Source: Leifsonia sp. 466MF (GTDB lineage Bacteria > Actinomycetota > Actinomycetes > Actinomycetales > Microbacteriaceae). Taken from it: a DNA stretch of 64,000 nucleotides. A program made the position numbers and the translations under genes. The notes under the pieces were generated by a model. It made no database searches and was not told the DNA's origin. It saw nothing but the letters and a program-made list of their open reading frames with translations. Positions within the stretch are counted from its first letter, which is position 1, and each line of letters begins with the position of its first letter. Of the stretch, positions 49,735 to 58,582 are shown one piece after another. Where the stretch lies: contig NZ_LT629696.1 of NCBI RefSeq assembly GCF_900100265.1, positions 3,844,001-3,908,000 of the forward strand, given 5' to 3'.

Positions 49735-52605
49735 CTAGTCATCCACGTCATCGACGCCGACCCTGCCATCGAGCACGGATTGAACCTCGGCCTCGAGGGC
49801 GATGTTGCCCTGGGCCCCGAGCTCGTTCATGTAAGCCTCGGCCTCTTCAGTGAGTTCTGCATCGCGCGAGATCATGGCGTTCGCGATTATCACGGGAGTC
49901 GCCTGCTGACTCAGGGCGAATGCGGCTTGGCCACGTTCGCCGCGTCCGCCGAGCAGGAGCTTCAGAACCGCGAGAGCAGCGGCAGGGTCGGTCGTGGATG
50001 CCTGCGCTAGTTCCTTCCCGATCATGTGTCTCTCAGTCGCAATGGTCGGTTCGAGTCGGAGTGCTTCTCGCAGTCGCGGAAGCCACCACTCCGACGAGAA
50101 CGCACTGCTCTTCACCAGCCAGTAGATGCCTTGGAGTTCCTTGCTGTCCTCGGGCTGCTCTCGAACGTGGCTAATGCGGTCATCCCAGAGAACTGCGAAG
50201 CGATCACGAATCGCATCATCCACAGTCGTCGCACGGAAGAAGGACCAAGCGACCGTGCCCAACGATTTGCCGCGAACCAAGGGACTCGTCTTGGTGAAGA
50301 ACGCCTCGAATACCGGGTCGTTAGAGTTGATGTGGCCGTATACGAATGCGTCGATGACCCATTCGCCGATGCGTGGCAGTGGGTCGGACTCGCCCCTCCA
50401 ACCAGCTACGAGCGAATCCCCGACGTCGATCGCCGCAAGCATCGCCGGAGTCAGAGCGTCATACATCGCGCGGTTGTAGCGGTGTGTCGCCATGGCCGTC
50501 GTGAGCACAATCTGTTGTTCGACCGAAATACCGTCGCGAGTACCGACCAGCTCGTCCAGATGAGCCGCTATCCAGTCCGGCCCGGAGTTGAGAAGCCTGC
50601 CGAAACCTTCGCCTAGAGCGGCTCGGCCGGCGCCGTGCCGGTCAACGCGTGACGCCTCGCGCTCAATCACTTTGAGGGCGTCATCCCGCCACGACGCATT
50701 CTCCGAGCTGGTGGCGGCCACAATCAGCGCACGGAGCCTGCTTGGCCATTGCCAATTGAGCGACATGTTGAGCGGGTCCCACCCTGAGCCCTCGTGCTGA
50801 TAGGTGTCGTACTGGGTCCAGGCATCCTCATCATCTGACCGATCGATCAGAAGCCGAGCGAACCGCTCTTCGTAGCGCTTGGGAACCAAGACGGACCCTC
50901 GCATTTTGAGCAGTTCCTCGAGCAGGCCGATGGCGGCGTCCTTCGCTCCGCGGTAATCCTTGTCGTCGTCGAAATCACCGCCTTCAATAGGAAAGGGAGA
51001 GGCAAGAGGGTGATCAAGGACGTACTCCACTAGCTCGGCCACCTGCGACCAATCGAGTTCGAGACCGGCTTTGCTCGCGGCTTCCCAACCCTGCAAGATC
51101 GCGCGCAGGTAGGTGGGGCGAAGCTTTTGCCCTAGCTGCGGCACTCCCTTCAGGGCGAGTGGATTCGTCGTCAGAAGACCTGAGAGCGCTCTGCCTTGGC
51201 CTTCGTGGGATGGTTCGGGGCCCCATCCATCGCCGTTGTCATGCCAGCTCGCAAGGTGAACAACAAGCTCGATCGGCGCCATCGCAGCCATTTGATCCTG
51301 GCTCGTGTGCGGGTTGGGGCCAGTCCAACTTGTCACTCGACCCATTGGCTCGAGAGGGTTCTCGATCGGGCCATTTGCCTTGTCTAGCTTCGCCAGATCT
51401 TTACGTAGATTTTCTGGCAACGCGTCGTGGCCAATTGCAGCGAGCCAACTATGCCGGTATCGCTGAGCCTTCGTCTGAATGCTCGCTTCCCACTGCTCAT
51501 CGGTAAGACCTTCAGGGCGAACGAGTCGCTCTCGCATCCAAGCGAGGTCAGCTGCGAATGCCTTCGCAAGAAACGGCGTCACCACCGACGTCGCAGACCC
51601 GTCTGCGCGAGCGACGGTCTGTGCTAGTCGCGCGTACTCAACCCGAACGTACTCATCATCGGATTCTTCATCACCGAGTAGCTGCTTCGCCTGTTCCAGC
51701 AGGGCAGCAACGTTTCCTCCTGTGTCAAGCTCCCGACGAATCGCCTCAGCGGTGACGTAGATGGCGATCTTCCTCAACAGCTTCACGCCGCTACGCAGCA
51801 GAATCTTGACCGTTTCTCCAGGGGCCGTGCGAATGGCATCGACCGCAACATCGCGAATGGCATCGATGAGCGCGTCCTCCGGCCGATCTGTGGAGTCACC
51901 ACGCGCGTCGATCGATGACCGGTCCATTGCACTGAAGTCGTGCTCACCGGAAGCGTGACCGGAAGAGTTGACGTATGTCGTCAGCCAGCCGACGAGCGCC
52001 TTGAGCGCGTTATCACCAAGGGCGGGGACGATCCGTGGCAGTTCCTCTTCGTACCAGTACTCCTCCAGGAAAAGCTTCGGCTTTCGGATGGACTGGGTCT
52101 CGTCGCTTTGGCGCGGCTCGAATAAGACGTTCGCTAGCCACCGACCAAGTCGGGGCTGTCCGCCTTCGAGGAGATTGATAGCGAGCGACACTAGCGACCG
52201 CGACTCGGTTCTCCACCCAATTCCCGACTTCATCCAGGCCTTGATAAGCGGTTCCAGTCGAACGCTGGATTCGACAGGAATCTGGCACGCGATTTCGAAC
52301 ACAGCACGCCGGACCCAGGGGTTGTTGCTCGCCTCGAGTCGGAGCAACACGTCCACCACGTCGTCGGGCGATTGGGGCGCGATGCGAGTCAGATATGACA
52401 GTTCGGGCCAGTAGAGGTCGCGGATATACCCATCTTCGGTGGTTTCAGGCTCCGGAGGGTCGGTGAATGCGCCAGCCTCCATTAGCGGACGGACCCAAAG
52501 TGGGTTTTCAAGCCCCTCGTAGAACACTCGCCTGAGTTGGTATGTCGGTATCTTGAGTAAGGTGGCCCGAACCTGTTCTGGTGTCGGAGCGCGAAAACTA
52601 GGCAT
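49735..52605 (-). CDS. Large HEAT-like helical protein of unknown function
   Basis: A 956-residue, almost all-helical, soluble protein. Long stretches of paired amphipathic helices (SPDDVVDVLLRLEASNN, WVRRAVFEIACQIPVES, RLEPLIKAWMK) suggest a HEAT/ARM-type solenoid. I see no Walker motif, nuclease motif or membrane segment. ATG 52605 was chosen because it overlaps the stop of the upstream gene by 8 bases and the longer frame is antisense-like. The large size and coupling with a 222-residue partner suggest a two-protein complex. The last residues are acidic (VGVDDVDD). Confidence 0.85.
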   Translation of the reverse strand: MPSFRAPTPEQVRATLLKIPTYQLRRVFYEGLENPLWVRPLMEAGAFTDPPEPETTEDGYIRDLYWPELSYLTRIAPQSPDDVVDVLLRLEASNNPWVRRAVFEIACQIPVESSVRLEPLIKAWMKSGIGWRTESRSLVSLAINLLEGGQPRLGRWLANVLFEPRQSDETQSIRKPKLFLEEYWYEEELPRIVPALGDNALKALVGWLTTYVNSSGHASGEHDFSAMDRSSIDARGDSTDRPEDALIDAIRDVAVDAIRTAPGETVKILLRSGVKLLRKIAIYVTAEAIRRELDTGGNVAALLEQAKQLLGDEESDDEYVRVEYARLAQTVARADGSATSVVTPFLAKAFAADLAWMRERLVRPEGLTDEQWEASIQTKAQRYRHSWLAAIGHDALPENLRKDLAKLDKANGPIENPLEPMGRVTSWTGPNPHTSQDQMAAMAPIELVVHLASWHDNGDGWGPEPSHEGQGRALSGLLTTNPLALKGVPQLGQKLRPTYLRAILQGWEAASKAGLELDWSQVAELVEYVLDHPLASPFPIEGGDFDDDKDYRGAKDAAIGLLEELLKMRGSVLVPKRYEERFARLLIDRSDDEDAWTQYDTYQHEGSGWDPLNMSLNWQWPSRLRALIVAATSSENASWRDDALKVIEREASRVDRHGAGRAALGEGFGRLLNSGPDWIAAHLDELVGTRDGISVEQQIVLTTAMATHRYNRAMYDALTPAMLAAIDVGDSLVAGWRGESDPLPRIGEWVIDAFVYGHINSNDPVFEAFFTKTSPLVRGKSLGTVAWSFFRATTVDDAIRDRFAVLWDDRISHVREQPEDSKELQGIYWLVKSSAFSSEWWLPRLREALRLEPTIATERHMIGKELAQASTTDPAAALAVLKLLLGGRGERGQAAFALSQQATPVIIANAMISRDAELTEEAEAYMNELGAQGNIALEAEVQSVLDGRVGVDDVDD

Positions 52606-53266
52606 CTGTAGGCTCCCCGGTCGTATTGATCTCAGCGAGTAGGTCGTCGATGGCGTGGCGCGTCGCGAAGAAGGGATTGATGACCCCGTCCAACAGCTCG
52701 TCGAAGACTTCGACGTGCGAGCGAATCTCGTCATCGCTAGGCAAATCCGCGTCTTTGACATCGCGGTCGTGTAGGTGCGCCCATTTCACGAAGAAACCGC
52801 GAGACTCAATCCAGCGCGAGACGGCAACATGGCCAGCGTTCCCATCATCTGTGATCAGGGCAGCGATATCGTCTCTGATTCGGCGCTTCTCATGGACGGC
52901 GGCCTTGAACAGTTTGTCCATGGCAGCGGCGACTTCTTGAGGAACCGGGACCAGGTCGCCCTCGCGGTCCAATTCGAGTTCCGGGAATCTTGCGAGCAGA
53001 TCGGGAAGTGCTTTGACTTGTTCTCCCGAGGGTGGCTTGAACCGAGGGGCCGTCGGCCGGCCAAGCGAACCAAGTACACGATTCATGACCTCACGCATGC
53101 AGTGGCAGATGAACGTTACTCGGGTTCGAGGGTCAGCCATTTCAAGCTCACCGCCGAGCAGCATCAAGGCTGTCAGGTAGAAGTTAGCCAGCTCCGACCG
53201 TTTGCCCTGAAGCGCAGCGAGAACTCGTCGCTGCCTCTCGTCCATAAATGTGGCTGAGTCGACCAT
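52598..53266 (-). CDS. Partner of the HEAT-like protein, helical, 222 residues
   Basis: A 222-residue helical protein starting MVDSATFMDERQRRVLAALQ; ATG 53266 has AGAGG 5 bases upstream. A segment RTRVTFICHCMREVMNRVLG near residue 50 looks like a conserved helix with R-x6-H and RE residues; I cannot assign a family. The C-terminal half contains KWAHLHDRDVKDADLPSDDE and FFATRHAIDDLLAEI. Its stop lies inside the start of the 956-residue gene, so the two are translationally coupled. Confidence 0.82.
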   Translation of the reverse strand: MVDSATFMDERQRRVLAALQGKRSELANFYLTALMLLGGELEMADPRTRVTFICHCMREVMNRVLGSLGRPTAPRFKPPSGEQVKALPDLLARFPELELDREGDLVPVPQEVAAAMDKLFKAAVHEKRRIRDDIAALITDDGNAGHVAVSRWIESRGFFVKWAHLHDRDVKDADLPSDDEIRSHVEVFDELLDGVINPFFATRHAIDDLLAEINTTGEPTDA

Positions 53267-54162
53267 TAGGCCTCTATGCCCCCTTGAAAGCCAAATCACC
53301 AAGTCCCCACGCGTTTGCCTGAGGGCATCGTGGACCTTGGCCGCCTACTTGTCACGGTACCGATTCATGACTCTGGCAGATGCCCCACATTCGCGGGACT
53401 CATGTGCCGGGGAACAGGCGGACAGTCGCGCGTCCGGAAACCAGCCAGAGGTAAACCTCTTGTGGATGGCTGACGCGATGACTGAAGCACCGCCTGGGCG
53501 AGCTCGCCGCGCGTCAGCCGCATTTCGCCGAGTTCCGGAAGAGTGCGTTCGCTTGTGCTGGCCGAGTTATCCGCCAGATTTGCGGTGGGATTCCCTGACC
53601 GTCGGAATCTCTCTGAGGCCATAGTGAGGTCGTCTGCTTGTGGCGGGAGGGCATCTCGCCACAGTCCGCCCGGGAGCAGTCCGGCCGGCCGCGCCAATTA
53701 ACTTGTTGTCGACGAGCTCGGAGGACGTTTTGTGTGGTCAGGCGAAGTTTTTTGGCAAGTCCACAGCTGCCGTCAGACAGGGGTTTGGTTCCCGGGACAC
53801 GCCCGAGTGTGCAAGCACCCGAAACAAGGATCTGCGCGTTCAGGTTTGTCCGTATATGAGCAAAATCCGAGCGGCAAGGGTCGAGGTCTCGTCCTGCACT
53901 CACTTGGGTCATCCGCGAAATGTGCTCAACTTTTCCTTGGGAGGCGCGCGTCAGGGCGATTCCGGCGCACACATCGCAGAAGCGGGACAGTTCCCGGCGC
54001 GCATTCCGTAGCGAACAACGTTCGTGGAGGGGGCAGCGCCATGCGACCTGCGGAGATCGCCAAGCAGATCTCTGCCCGGCGGCGTTCACCTCATACCGAG
54101 TTGCACTGGGCGCGTGCGGCGGGCGCGAGCGCCGGGCGGACGCGCCCAGCGAACGCGCCGTG
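53267..54162. other. Long intergenic stretch at the right island border
   Basis: About 900 bases without a convincing gene. Several frames of 100-190 codons are open on both strands, but none has a ribosome site, a recognisable motif or a natural amino-acid mix. The stretch may contain decayed DNA. GC-rich core sequence resumes near 54150. Confidence 0.5.
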
Positions 54163-54211
54163 TTGACCCGCCTGCCCGCGGCGTCCTAGTATCTGTGGGA
54201 ACGATCCCACA
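54163..54211 (+). promoter_or_regulatory. Promoter and LacI-type operator of the mannosidase operon
   Basis: -35 TTGACC (54163-54168), 18-base spacer, -10 TAGTAT (54187-54192). The palindrome TGTGGGAACGATCCCACA (54194-54211) starts 2 bases after the -10 and covers the transcription start, the usual place for repression. It matches the operator-like site at 18715-18730. Confidence 0.8.
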
Positions 54212-54256
54212 CGATCCACCGACGCTGGCGCGGTCGTGCACCCTCGGAAGGACATG

Positions 54257-55258
54257 ATGGCAAACGGCCTCCGCGCCGTCCTCTCGCTCGACATCGGCGG
54301 CACGAAGCTCGCCGTCGGTGTTGTCACGGAAGACGGACGAACCCACGCACTGATCGTCGAACCCACTCGTCGGGAGGAGGGCCCGGGTGCGATCGTTCCC
54401 AGGCTGTTCGACATGGGTCATCGCGCGATCGCCGAATCCGGCCTCGAGGTGGAGGCGGTCGGCATCTCCTGCGGCGGTCCGCTCGACGCCAAGGCCGGTG
54501 TGCTGACCGGCCCGCTGCACCTCCCCGGTTGGATCGACCTGCCGATCGTCGAGCTCGCCGAGCGCGAGTTCGGCATCCCGGCCGTGCTCGAGAACGACGC
54601 GACTGCCGGCGCCCTCGGCGAGTTCCGCTACGGCGCCGCGCGCGACGCCGACACCATGGTCTACCTGACGATCTCCACCGGCATCGGCGGCGGCGCGGTC
54701 ATCGACGGCCGCCTGCACCGCGGCGCGGCCGGCAACGGCGGCGAGTTCGGCCACGTGATGGTCCGCACCGGCGGCCGTCCGTGCCTGTGCGGGCGGCGCG
54801 GCTGCCTCGAGGGATACGCCTCCGGCACCTCCATCGCCCAGCGCGCCCGCGAGGCCGTCGCCGAGCGCGGCGCCGGCTCGACGCTCGCCCAGCTGCCCGT
54901 CGTGCGGGCGGAGGATGTGGTCGCGGCCGCCGCGGACGGCGACGCCCTCGCCACCGAGCTCTGGGACGAGACGGTCGACGTGCTCTCCGTCGCCCTCACC
55001 GACCTTGTCAACGTCTTCGAGCCCGACCTCGTCGTGCTCGGCGGCGGGGTGACCCGCTCCGGCGACGCCCTGCTCGTTCCCGTGCGCGAGCGCGTCGCCG
55101 CCGACGCGATGCCGCCCGCTGCCGCCGCATCCACCGTCGTGCTCGCCGCCCTGGGCGACGTCGTCTGCGTCGTCGGCGCCGGTGCCGTCGCGTTCGACCG
55201 GCTCGACCAGCTCGCCGGTGCGGGCGCAGGCGTCCGGAAGGGAGACCACCGTGGCTGA
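54257..55258 (+). CDS. ROK-family sugar kinase
   Basis: A 333-residue ROK kinase without the helix-turn-helix of ROK repressors. Seen: LSLDIGGTKLAVGV near the N-terminus, the catalytic Asp in LENDATAGALGE, STGIGGGAVIDG, and the zinc site with His in EFGHVMV and Cys in RPCLCGRRGCLEG. It probably phosphorylates mannose, glucose or N-acetylmannosamine released by the operon's glycosidases. ATG 54257 is favoured over ATG 54254 for spacing to GGAAGG. It overlaps the SIS gene by 8 bases. Confidence 0.93.
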   Translation: MANGLRAVLSLDIGGTKLAVGVVTEDGRTHALIVEPTRREEGPGAIVPRLFDMGHRAIAESGLEVEAVGISCGGPLDAKAGVLTGPLHLPGWIDLPIVELAEREFGIPAVLENDATAGALGEFRYGAARDADTMVYLTISTGIGGGAVIDGRLHRGAAGNGGEFGHVMVRTGGRPCLCGRRGCLEGYASGTSIAQRAREAVAERGAGSTLAQLPVVRAEDVVAAAADGDALATELWDETVDVLSVALTDLVNVFEPDLVVLGGGVTRSGDALLVPVRERVAADAMPPAAAASTVVLAALGDVVCVVGAGAVAFDRLDQLAGAGAGVRKGDHRG

Positions 55259-55835
55259 GTGGATGCGACAGCAGCTGGAGGCGCACATCCAGGTCGCCGA
55301 GCAGGGCGAGGCACTGCTGCCGGCCCTGCGTGAGGTCGGGAAGCTGCTCTGCGACGCGTTCGCCGAGCGCGGCATCCTGTACACGTTCGGCAACGGCGGT
55401 AGCGCGGCGGATGCGCAGCACTTCACCGGTGAGATCATCGGGCACTACGAGCGCGACCGTCGGCCGCTCGGGGCGGTCACGCTCAGCACCGACCCCACGA
55501 CGATGACCTGCATCGCCAACGATTACTCGTACGACGACGTCTTCTCGCGCCAGGTGCTCGGTCTCGCCCGCCCGGGCGACGTCGTCGCGGCCTTCACGAC
55601 GAGCGGCCGGAGTGCGAACATCGTCTCAGCGCTCGAAGCGGCGAAGTCGGTCGGCGCCACGACGGTGCTGTTCGGCGGAGGCGACGGCGGCCCGGCGAAG
55701 GAGTTCGCCGACTACGCGCTGCTGAGCCCGTCCACGACCACCCCGAGGATCCAGGAATTCCACACGTTCATGCTCCACGTGCTCTCCGAGATCGTGGACG
55801 CATGGGCCGACGGCGACGAGGAGTACGCACTGTGA
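55251..55835 (+). CDS. SIS-domain sugar isomerase, GmhA-like
   Basis: A 194-residue SIS protein of the phosphoheptose isomerase/DiaA group. The signature is TFGNGGSAADAQHFTGE near residue 45, followed by LSTDPTTMTCIANDY and FTTSGRSANIV (sugar-phosphate loop), with His in QEFHTFMLHV. GTG 55251 has GGAAGGGAG upstream. In this operon it more likely handles a mannose- or ketose-phosphate than lipopolysaccharide heptose. The stop overlaps the GH38 start as GTGA. Confidence 0.9.
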   Translation: MAEWMRQQLEAHIQVAEQGEALLPALREVGKLLCDAFAERGILYTFGNGGSAADAQHFTGEIIGHYERDRRPLGAVTLSTDPTTMTCIANDYSYDDVFSRQVLGLARPGDVVAAFTTSGRSANIVSALEAAKSVGATTVLFGGGDGGPAKEFADYALLSPSTTTPRIQEFHTFMLHVLSEIVDAWADGDEEYAL

Positions 55836-58582
55836 CCACCCCCGAGCAGGCAGCCGTCGATTCCGGACTTTCTCCGGCCGACACGCCGCGTGTGGGCGGA
55901 GAAACTCCGGAACAGATCGCGGTGGATGCGGCGCAGGAGCCGCGCGAGAGCGCATCCGGGAACGAGGTCGCCGGCGAGACGGGCGCCCCCGACGCGAACG
56001 GCAAAGCCCCCGTCGCGAACGCGCCCGCCGGCACCCAGCCGCGCGACCTCCCGCCAGCGAAGCGCCCGACGGCGACCCCGCAGCGCACCCTCCACATGAT
56101 CGGCAACGCGCACCTCGACCCGGTGTGGCTGTGGCCGTGGCAGGAGGGCTACCAGGAGGCCCGCGCGACCTTCTGGTCGGCCATCCACCGCATGGAGGAG
56201 TACCCCGATTTCGTCTTCACCTGCGACCAGATCGTGCTGCTCAGCTGGGTGGAGGAGTCCGACCCTGAGCTGTTCGAGCAGATCAAGCGCCGTGTCGCCG
56301 AGGGCCGCTGGGTCAACGTCGGCGGCTGGTGGGTCGAGCCGGACAACAACATGCCGATGGGCGAGAGCTTCGTGCGCCAGGGTCTGTACGGCCAGCGCTA
56401 CCTCGAGTCGCGCTTCGGGAAGCCGTCGACCGTCGGGATGAATGTGGACCCGTTCGGTCACAACGCGATGCTCCCGCAGATCCTGCGCGGCCAGGGGATG
56501 GACTCGTATACGTTCCTGCGGCCCGGCCCGCACGAGTCCGACCTGGCTCCGAGCCTGTTCTGGTGGGAGGCGCCCGACGGCTCGCGGGTGCTGGCCTACC
56601 GCATCCCGTTCGAGTACTGCAGCCCGCCCGGCTCGGTCGACGGCCAGACCGAGAAGGCGCTCGCCTCGCTCGACCGCACCGTCGGCTTCGGCGAGAACGC
56701 GACCGCGATGGTGTTCTACGGCGTGGGCAACCACGGCGGCGGCCCGACCATCGCGAACATCGAGTCGATCCACCGCTACGACCGCATGGGCTCTTTCGGA
56801 AGGATGACGATGTCGTCACCGCGCACGTACTTCGACGAGGTGCTCGGCCGGGGCGAGGCGTTCCTCGACACCCTCCCGGTGCGCCGCGACGACCTGCAGC
56901 ACCATGCGCCCGGCTGTTATTCGGCGCACTCGGGCATCAAGGCGTGGCAGCGTCGCGCGCAGTTCGCCGTGCTGAACGCCGAGCGCTGGGCGGCGGTGGT
57001 CGCCGCGACCGACGGCGTCGACTACCCGCGCGAGCAGCTGGAGACCGCCTGGAAGCAGGTGCTGTTCAACCAGTTCCACGACATCCTGCCCGGTTCGGCG
57101 ATCGAGCCGTCGTACGACGACGCACGCGACCAGCTCGGCGAGGCCGTCGCGATCTCGAAGCGCATCATCACGCGGGCGCACAACGTCCTCGCCCGCCAGG
57201 TGCAGGTCGACCGGGAGGACGGCACGCAGCCGGTCCTGGTCTTCAACCCGCACCCCTGGGCGGTGTCGGTGGATGTGGACTTCCAGTACGGCGCGCAGCG
57301 CGCCGGCGTGCACGTGGTCGACGAGAACGGCGAGCCCGTCGTCTTCCAGAACTCGCAGTCGACCGCGACGACGGACGATGTCTCGCGCGGCGCCGTGGTG
57401 TTCCGCGCCGACGTCCCGGCTCTCGGCTACCGCCTCTACCGCCTGCGTCCCGGCGCCGGCCCGGGTGCGGCATCCAACGCCCTGACCGTGACCGCCGACA
57501 CCCTCGAGAACGAGCACGTCCGCATCCGCATCGATCAGGAGACCGGCTGGATCTCGTCCTACCTGGTCAAGGCGACCGGCGTGGATGTGATGGCCGGCGT
57601 CGACGGCGCCAAGCACACCCAGATCAACGACGACCCGACCGATACGTGGGGCCACCGGGTCATCTCGTACGCCTGGCCGGGCGCGACGATGGGGCTGAAG
57701 CGCATCGTGGTCCGCGAGACCGGCCCGCTGCGGTCTCGCGTCCGGGTCGAGCGGGCGTGGGGCGCATCCACTCTGGTGGAGGAGCTCATCCTCGACCACG
57801 ATTCGCCTGTGCTGCGGGTCAACGTGACGCTCGACTGGCGCGAACAGGCGCACCTGCTGAAGCTGCGCTTCCCGACCGTGCTCGATGACCCGACGGCGAC
57901 GTACGAGATCCCGTTCGGTCACCTGGAGCGCCCGGTCGACGGCGCCGAGGAGCCCGCGCAGTCGTGGGTGGATCTGACCGGCACGATCGACGGCGCCGCC
58001 GCCGGTCTCACGGTGATCACGACCAACAAGCACGCCTACGATGTGTCGCCGGGAACCGCCGACGACGGCGAGCAGCCGAGTATCGGCGTGACCGCCGTCC
58101 GCAGCCCGGTCTACTCGTGGCACGACCCGCGCTTGCTCGACCCGGAGGGCATCTACTCCTTCCAGGATCAGGGCGTCCAGCGGTTCAGCTACGAGCTGGT
58201 GCCCCACGCGGGCGATTGGCGTGAGGCCGACCCGATCCGTCGCGCGCTCGTGCTCGGCAACCCGGTGCGGGCGATGCAGGAGTCGTTCCACGACGGCGTG
58301 CTGCCTCCCGTGAACTCGTTCGCGAGCGACGGCGGCGATACCGTCATGGTGACCGCGCTGAAGGGCACCGAGGACGAGACGGATGCCCCCGGCGGCGCGG
58401 ACGTGGTCGTGCGGGCCGTCGAGACACGCGGAGAGGGCGGACGCTCGCGCATCGAGCTCCCGCTGCTCGGGCGCACCATCGAGGAGGACTTCGGCCCGTC
58501 GCAGCTGCGCACCTTCGTGGTGCCGGCCGACCCGGCCCAGCCGGTCCGCGAGGTCGACCTGATCGAGCGCCCGCTGCCGTGA
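55832..58582 (+). CDS. GH38 alpha-mannosidase with repeat-bearing N-terminal extension
   Basis: A 916-residue GH38 alpha-mannosidase. The catalytic domain opens with HMIGNAHLDPVWLWPWQEGY (zinc ligands His and Asp), the nucleophile is D206 in GMNVDPFGHN, and the later FNQFHDILPGSAI block holds another zinc His. C-terminal beta domains follow. No signal peptide. The first 85 residues are an extension rich in Ala/Pro/Glu; residues 11-27 are encoded by a palindromic repeat (55861-55912). GTG 55832 overlaps the SIS stop; a start near residue 89 would leave out the extension but has less support. It cleaves alpha-mannosides of glycans together with the next gene. Confidence 0.92.
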   Translation: MTTPEQAAVDSGLSPADTPRVGGETPEQIAVDAAQEPRESASGNEVAGETGAPDANGKAPVANAPAGTQPRDLPPAKRPTATPQRTLHMIGNAHLDPVWLWPWQEGYQEARATFWSAIHRMEEYPDFVFTCDQIVLLSWVEESDPELFEQIKRRVAEGRWVNVGGWWVEPDNNMPMGESFVRQGLYGQRYLESRFGKPSTVGMNVDPFGHNAMLPQILRGQGMDSYTFLRPGPHESDLAPSLFWWEAPDGSRVLAYRIPFEYCSPPGSVDGQTEKALASLDRTVGFGENATAMVFYGVGNHGGGPTIANIESIHRYDRMGSFGRMTMSSPRTYFDEVLGRGEAFLDTLPVRRDDLQHHAPGCYSAHSGIKAWQRRAQFAVLNAERWAAVVAATDGVDYPREQLETAWKQVLFNQFHDILPGSAIEPSYDDARDQLGEAVAISKRIITRAHNVLARQVQVDREDGTQPVLVFNPHPWAVSVDVDFQYGAQRAGVHVVDENGEPVVFQNSQSTATTDDVSRGAVVFRADVPALGYRLYRLRPGAGPGAASNALTVTADTLENEHVRIRIDQETGWISSYLVKATGVDVMAGVDGAKHTQINDDPTDTWGHRVISYAWPGATMGLKRIVVRETGPLRSRVRVERAWGASTLVEELILDHDSPVLRVNVTLDWREQAHLLKLRFPTVLDDPTATYEIPFGHLERPVDGAEEPAQSWVDLTGTIDGAAAGLTVITTNKHAYDVSPGTADDGEQPSIGVTAVRSPVYSWHDPRLLDPEGIYSFQDQGVQRFSYELVPHAGDWREADPIRRALVLGNPVRAMQESFHDGVLPPVNSFASDGGDTVMVTALKGTEDETDAPGGADVVVRAVETRGEGGRSRIELPLLGRTIEEDFGPSQLRTFVVPADPAQPVREVDLIERPLP
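55861..55912. repeat. Palindromic repeat, family I, in-frame inside a gene
   Basis: Arms 55861-55879 and 55895-55912 (TTCCGGA, TTTCTCCG and complements) with a 15-base loop. It lies within the N-terminal extension of the GH38 gene and keeps the frame. The encoded SGLSPADTPRVGGETP matches the peptide of the copy at 35419 in the same phase; 8 of 17 codons are identical. Confidence 0.85.

Noticed and set aside
53514..54089. A leftward 191-codon frame at the right border of the island
   Set aside because: Cys/Arg/Ser-rich composition, no ribosome site and no motif; typical of chance open frames in GC-rich DNA.
45098..54160. Prophage or integrative element
   Set aside because: No integrase, portal, terminase, relaxase or attachment-site duplication was seen; called an accessory island only.
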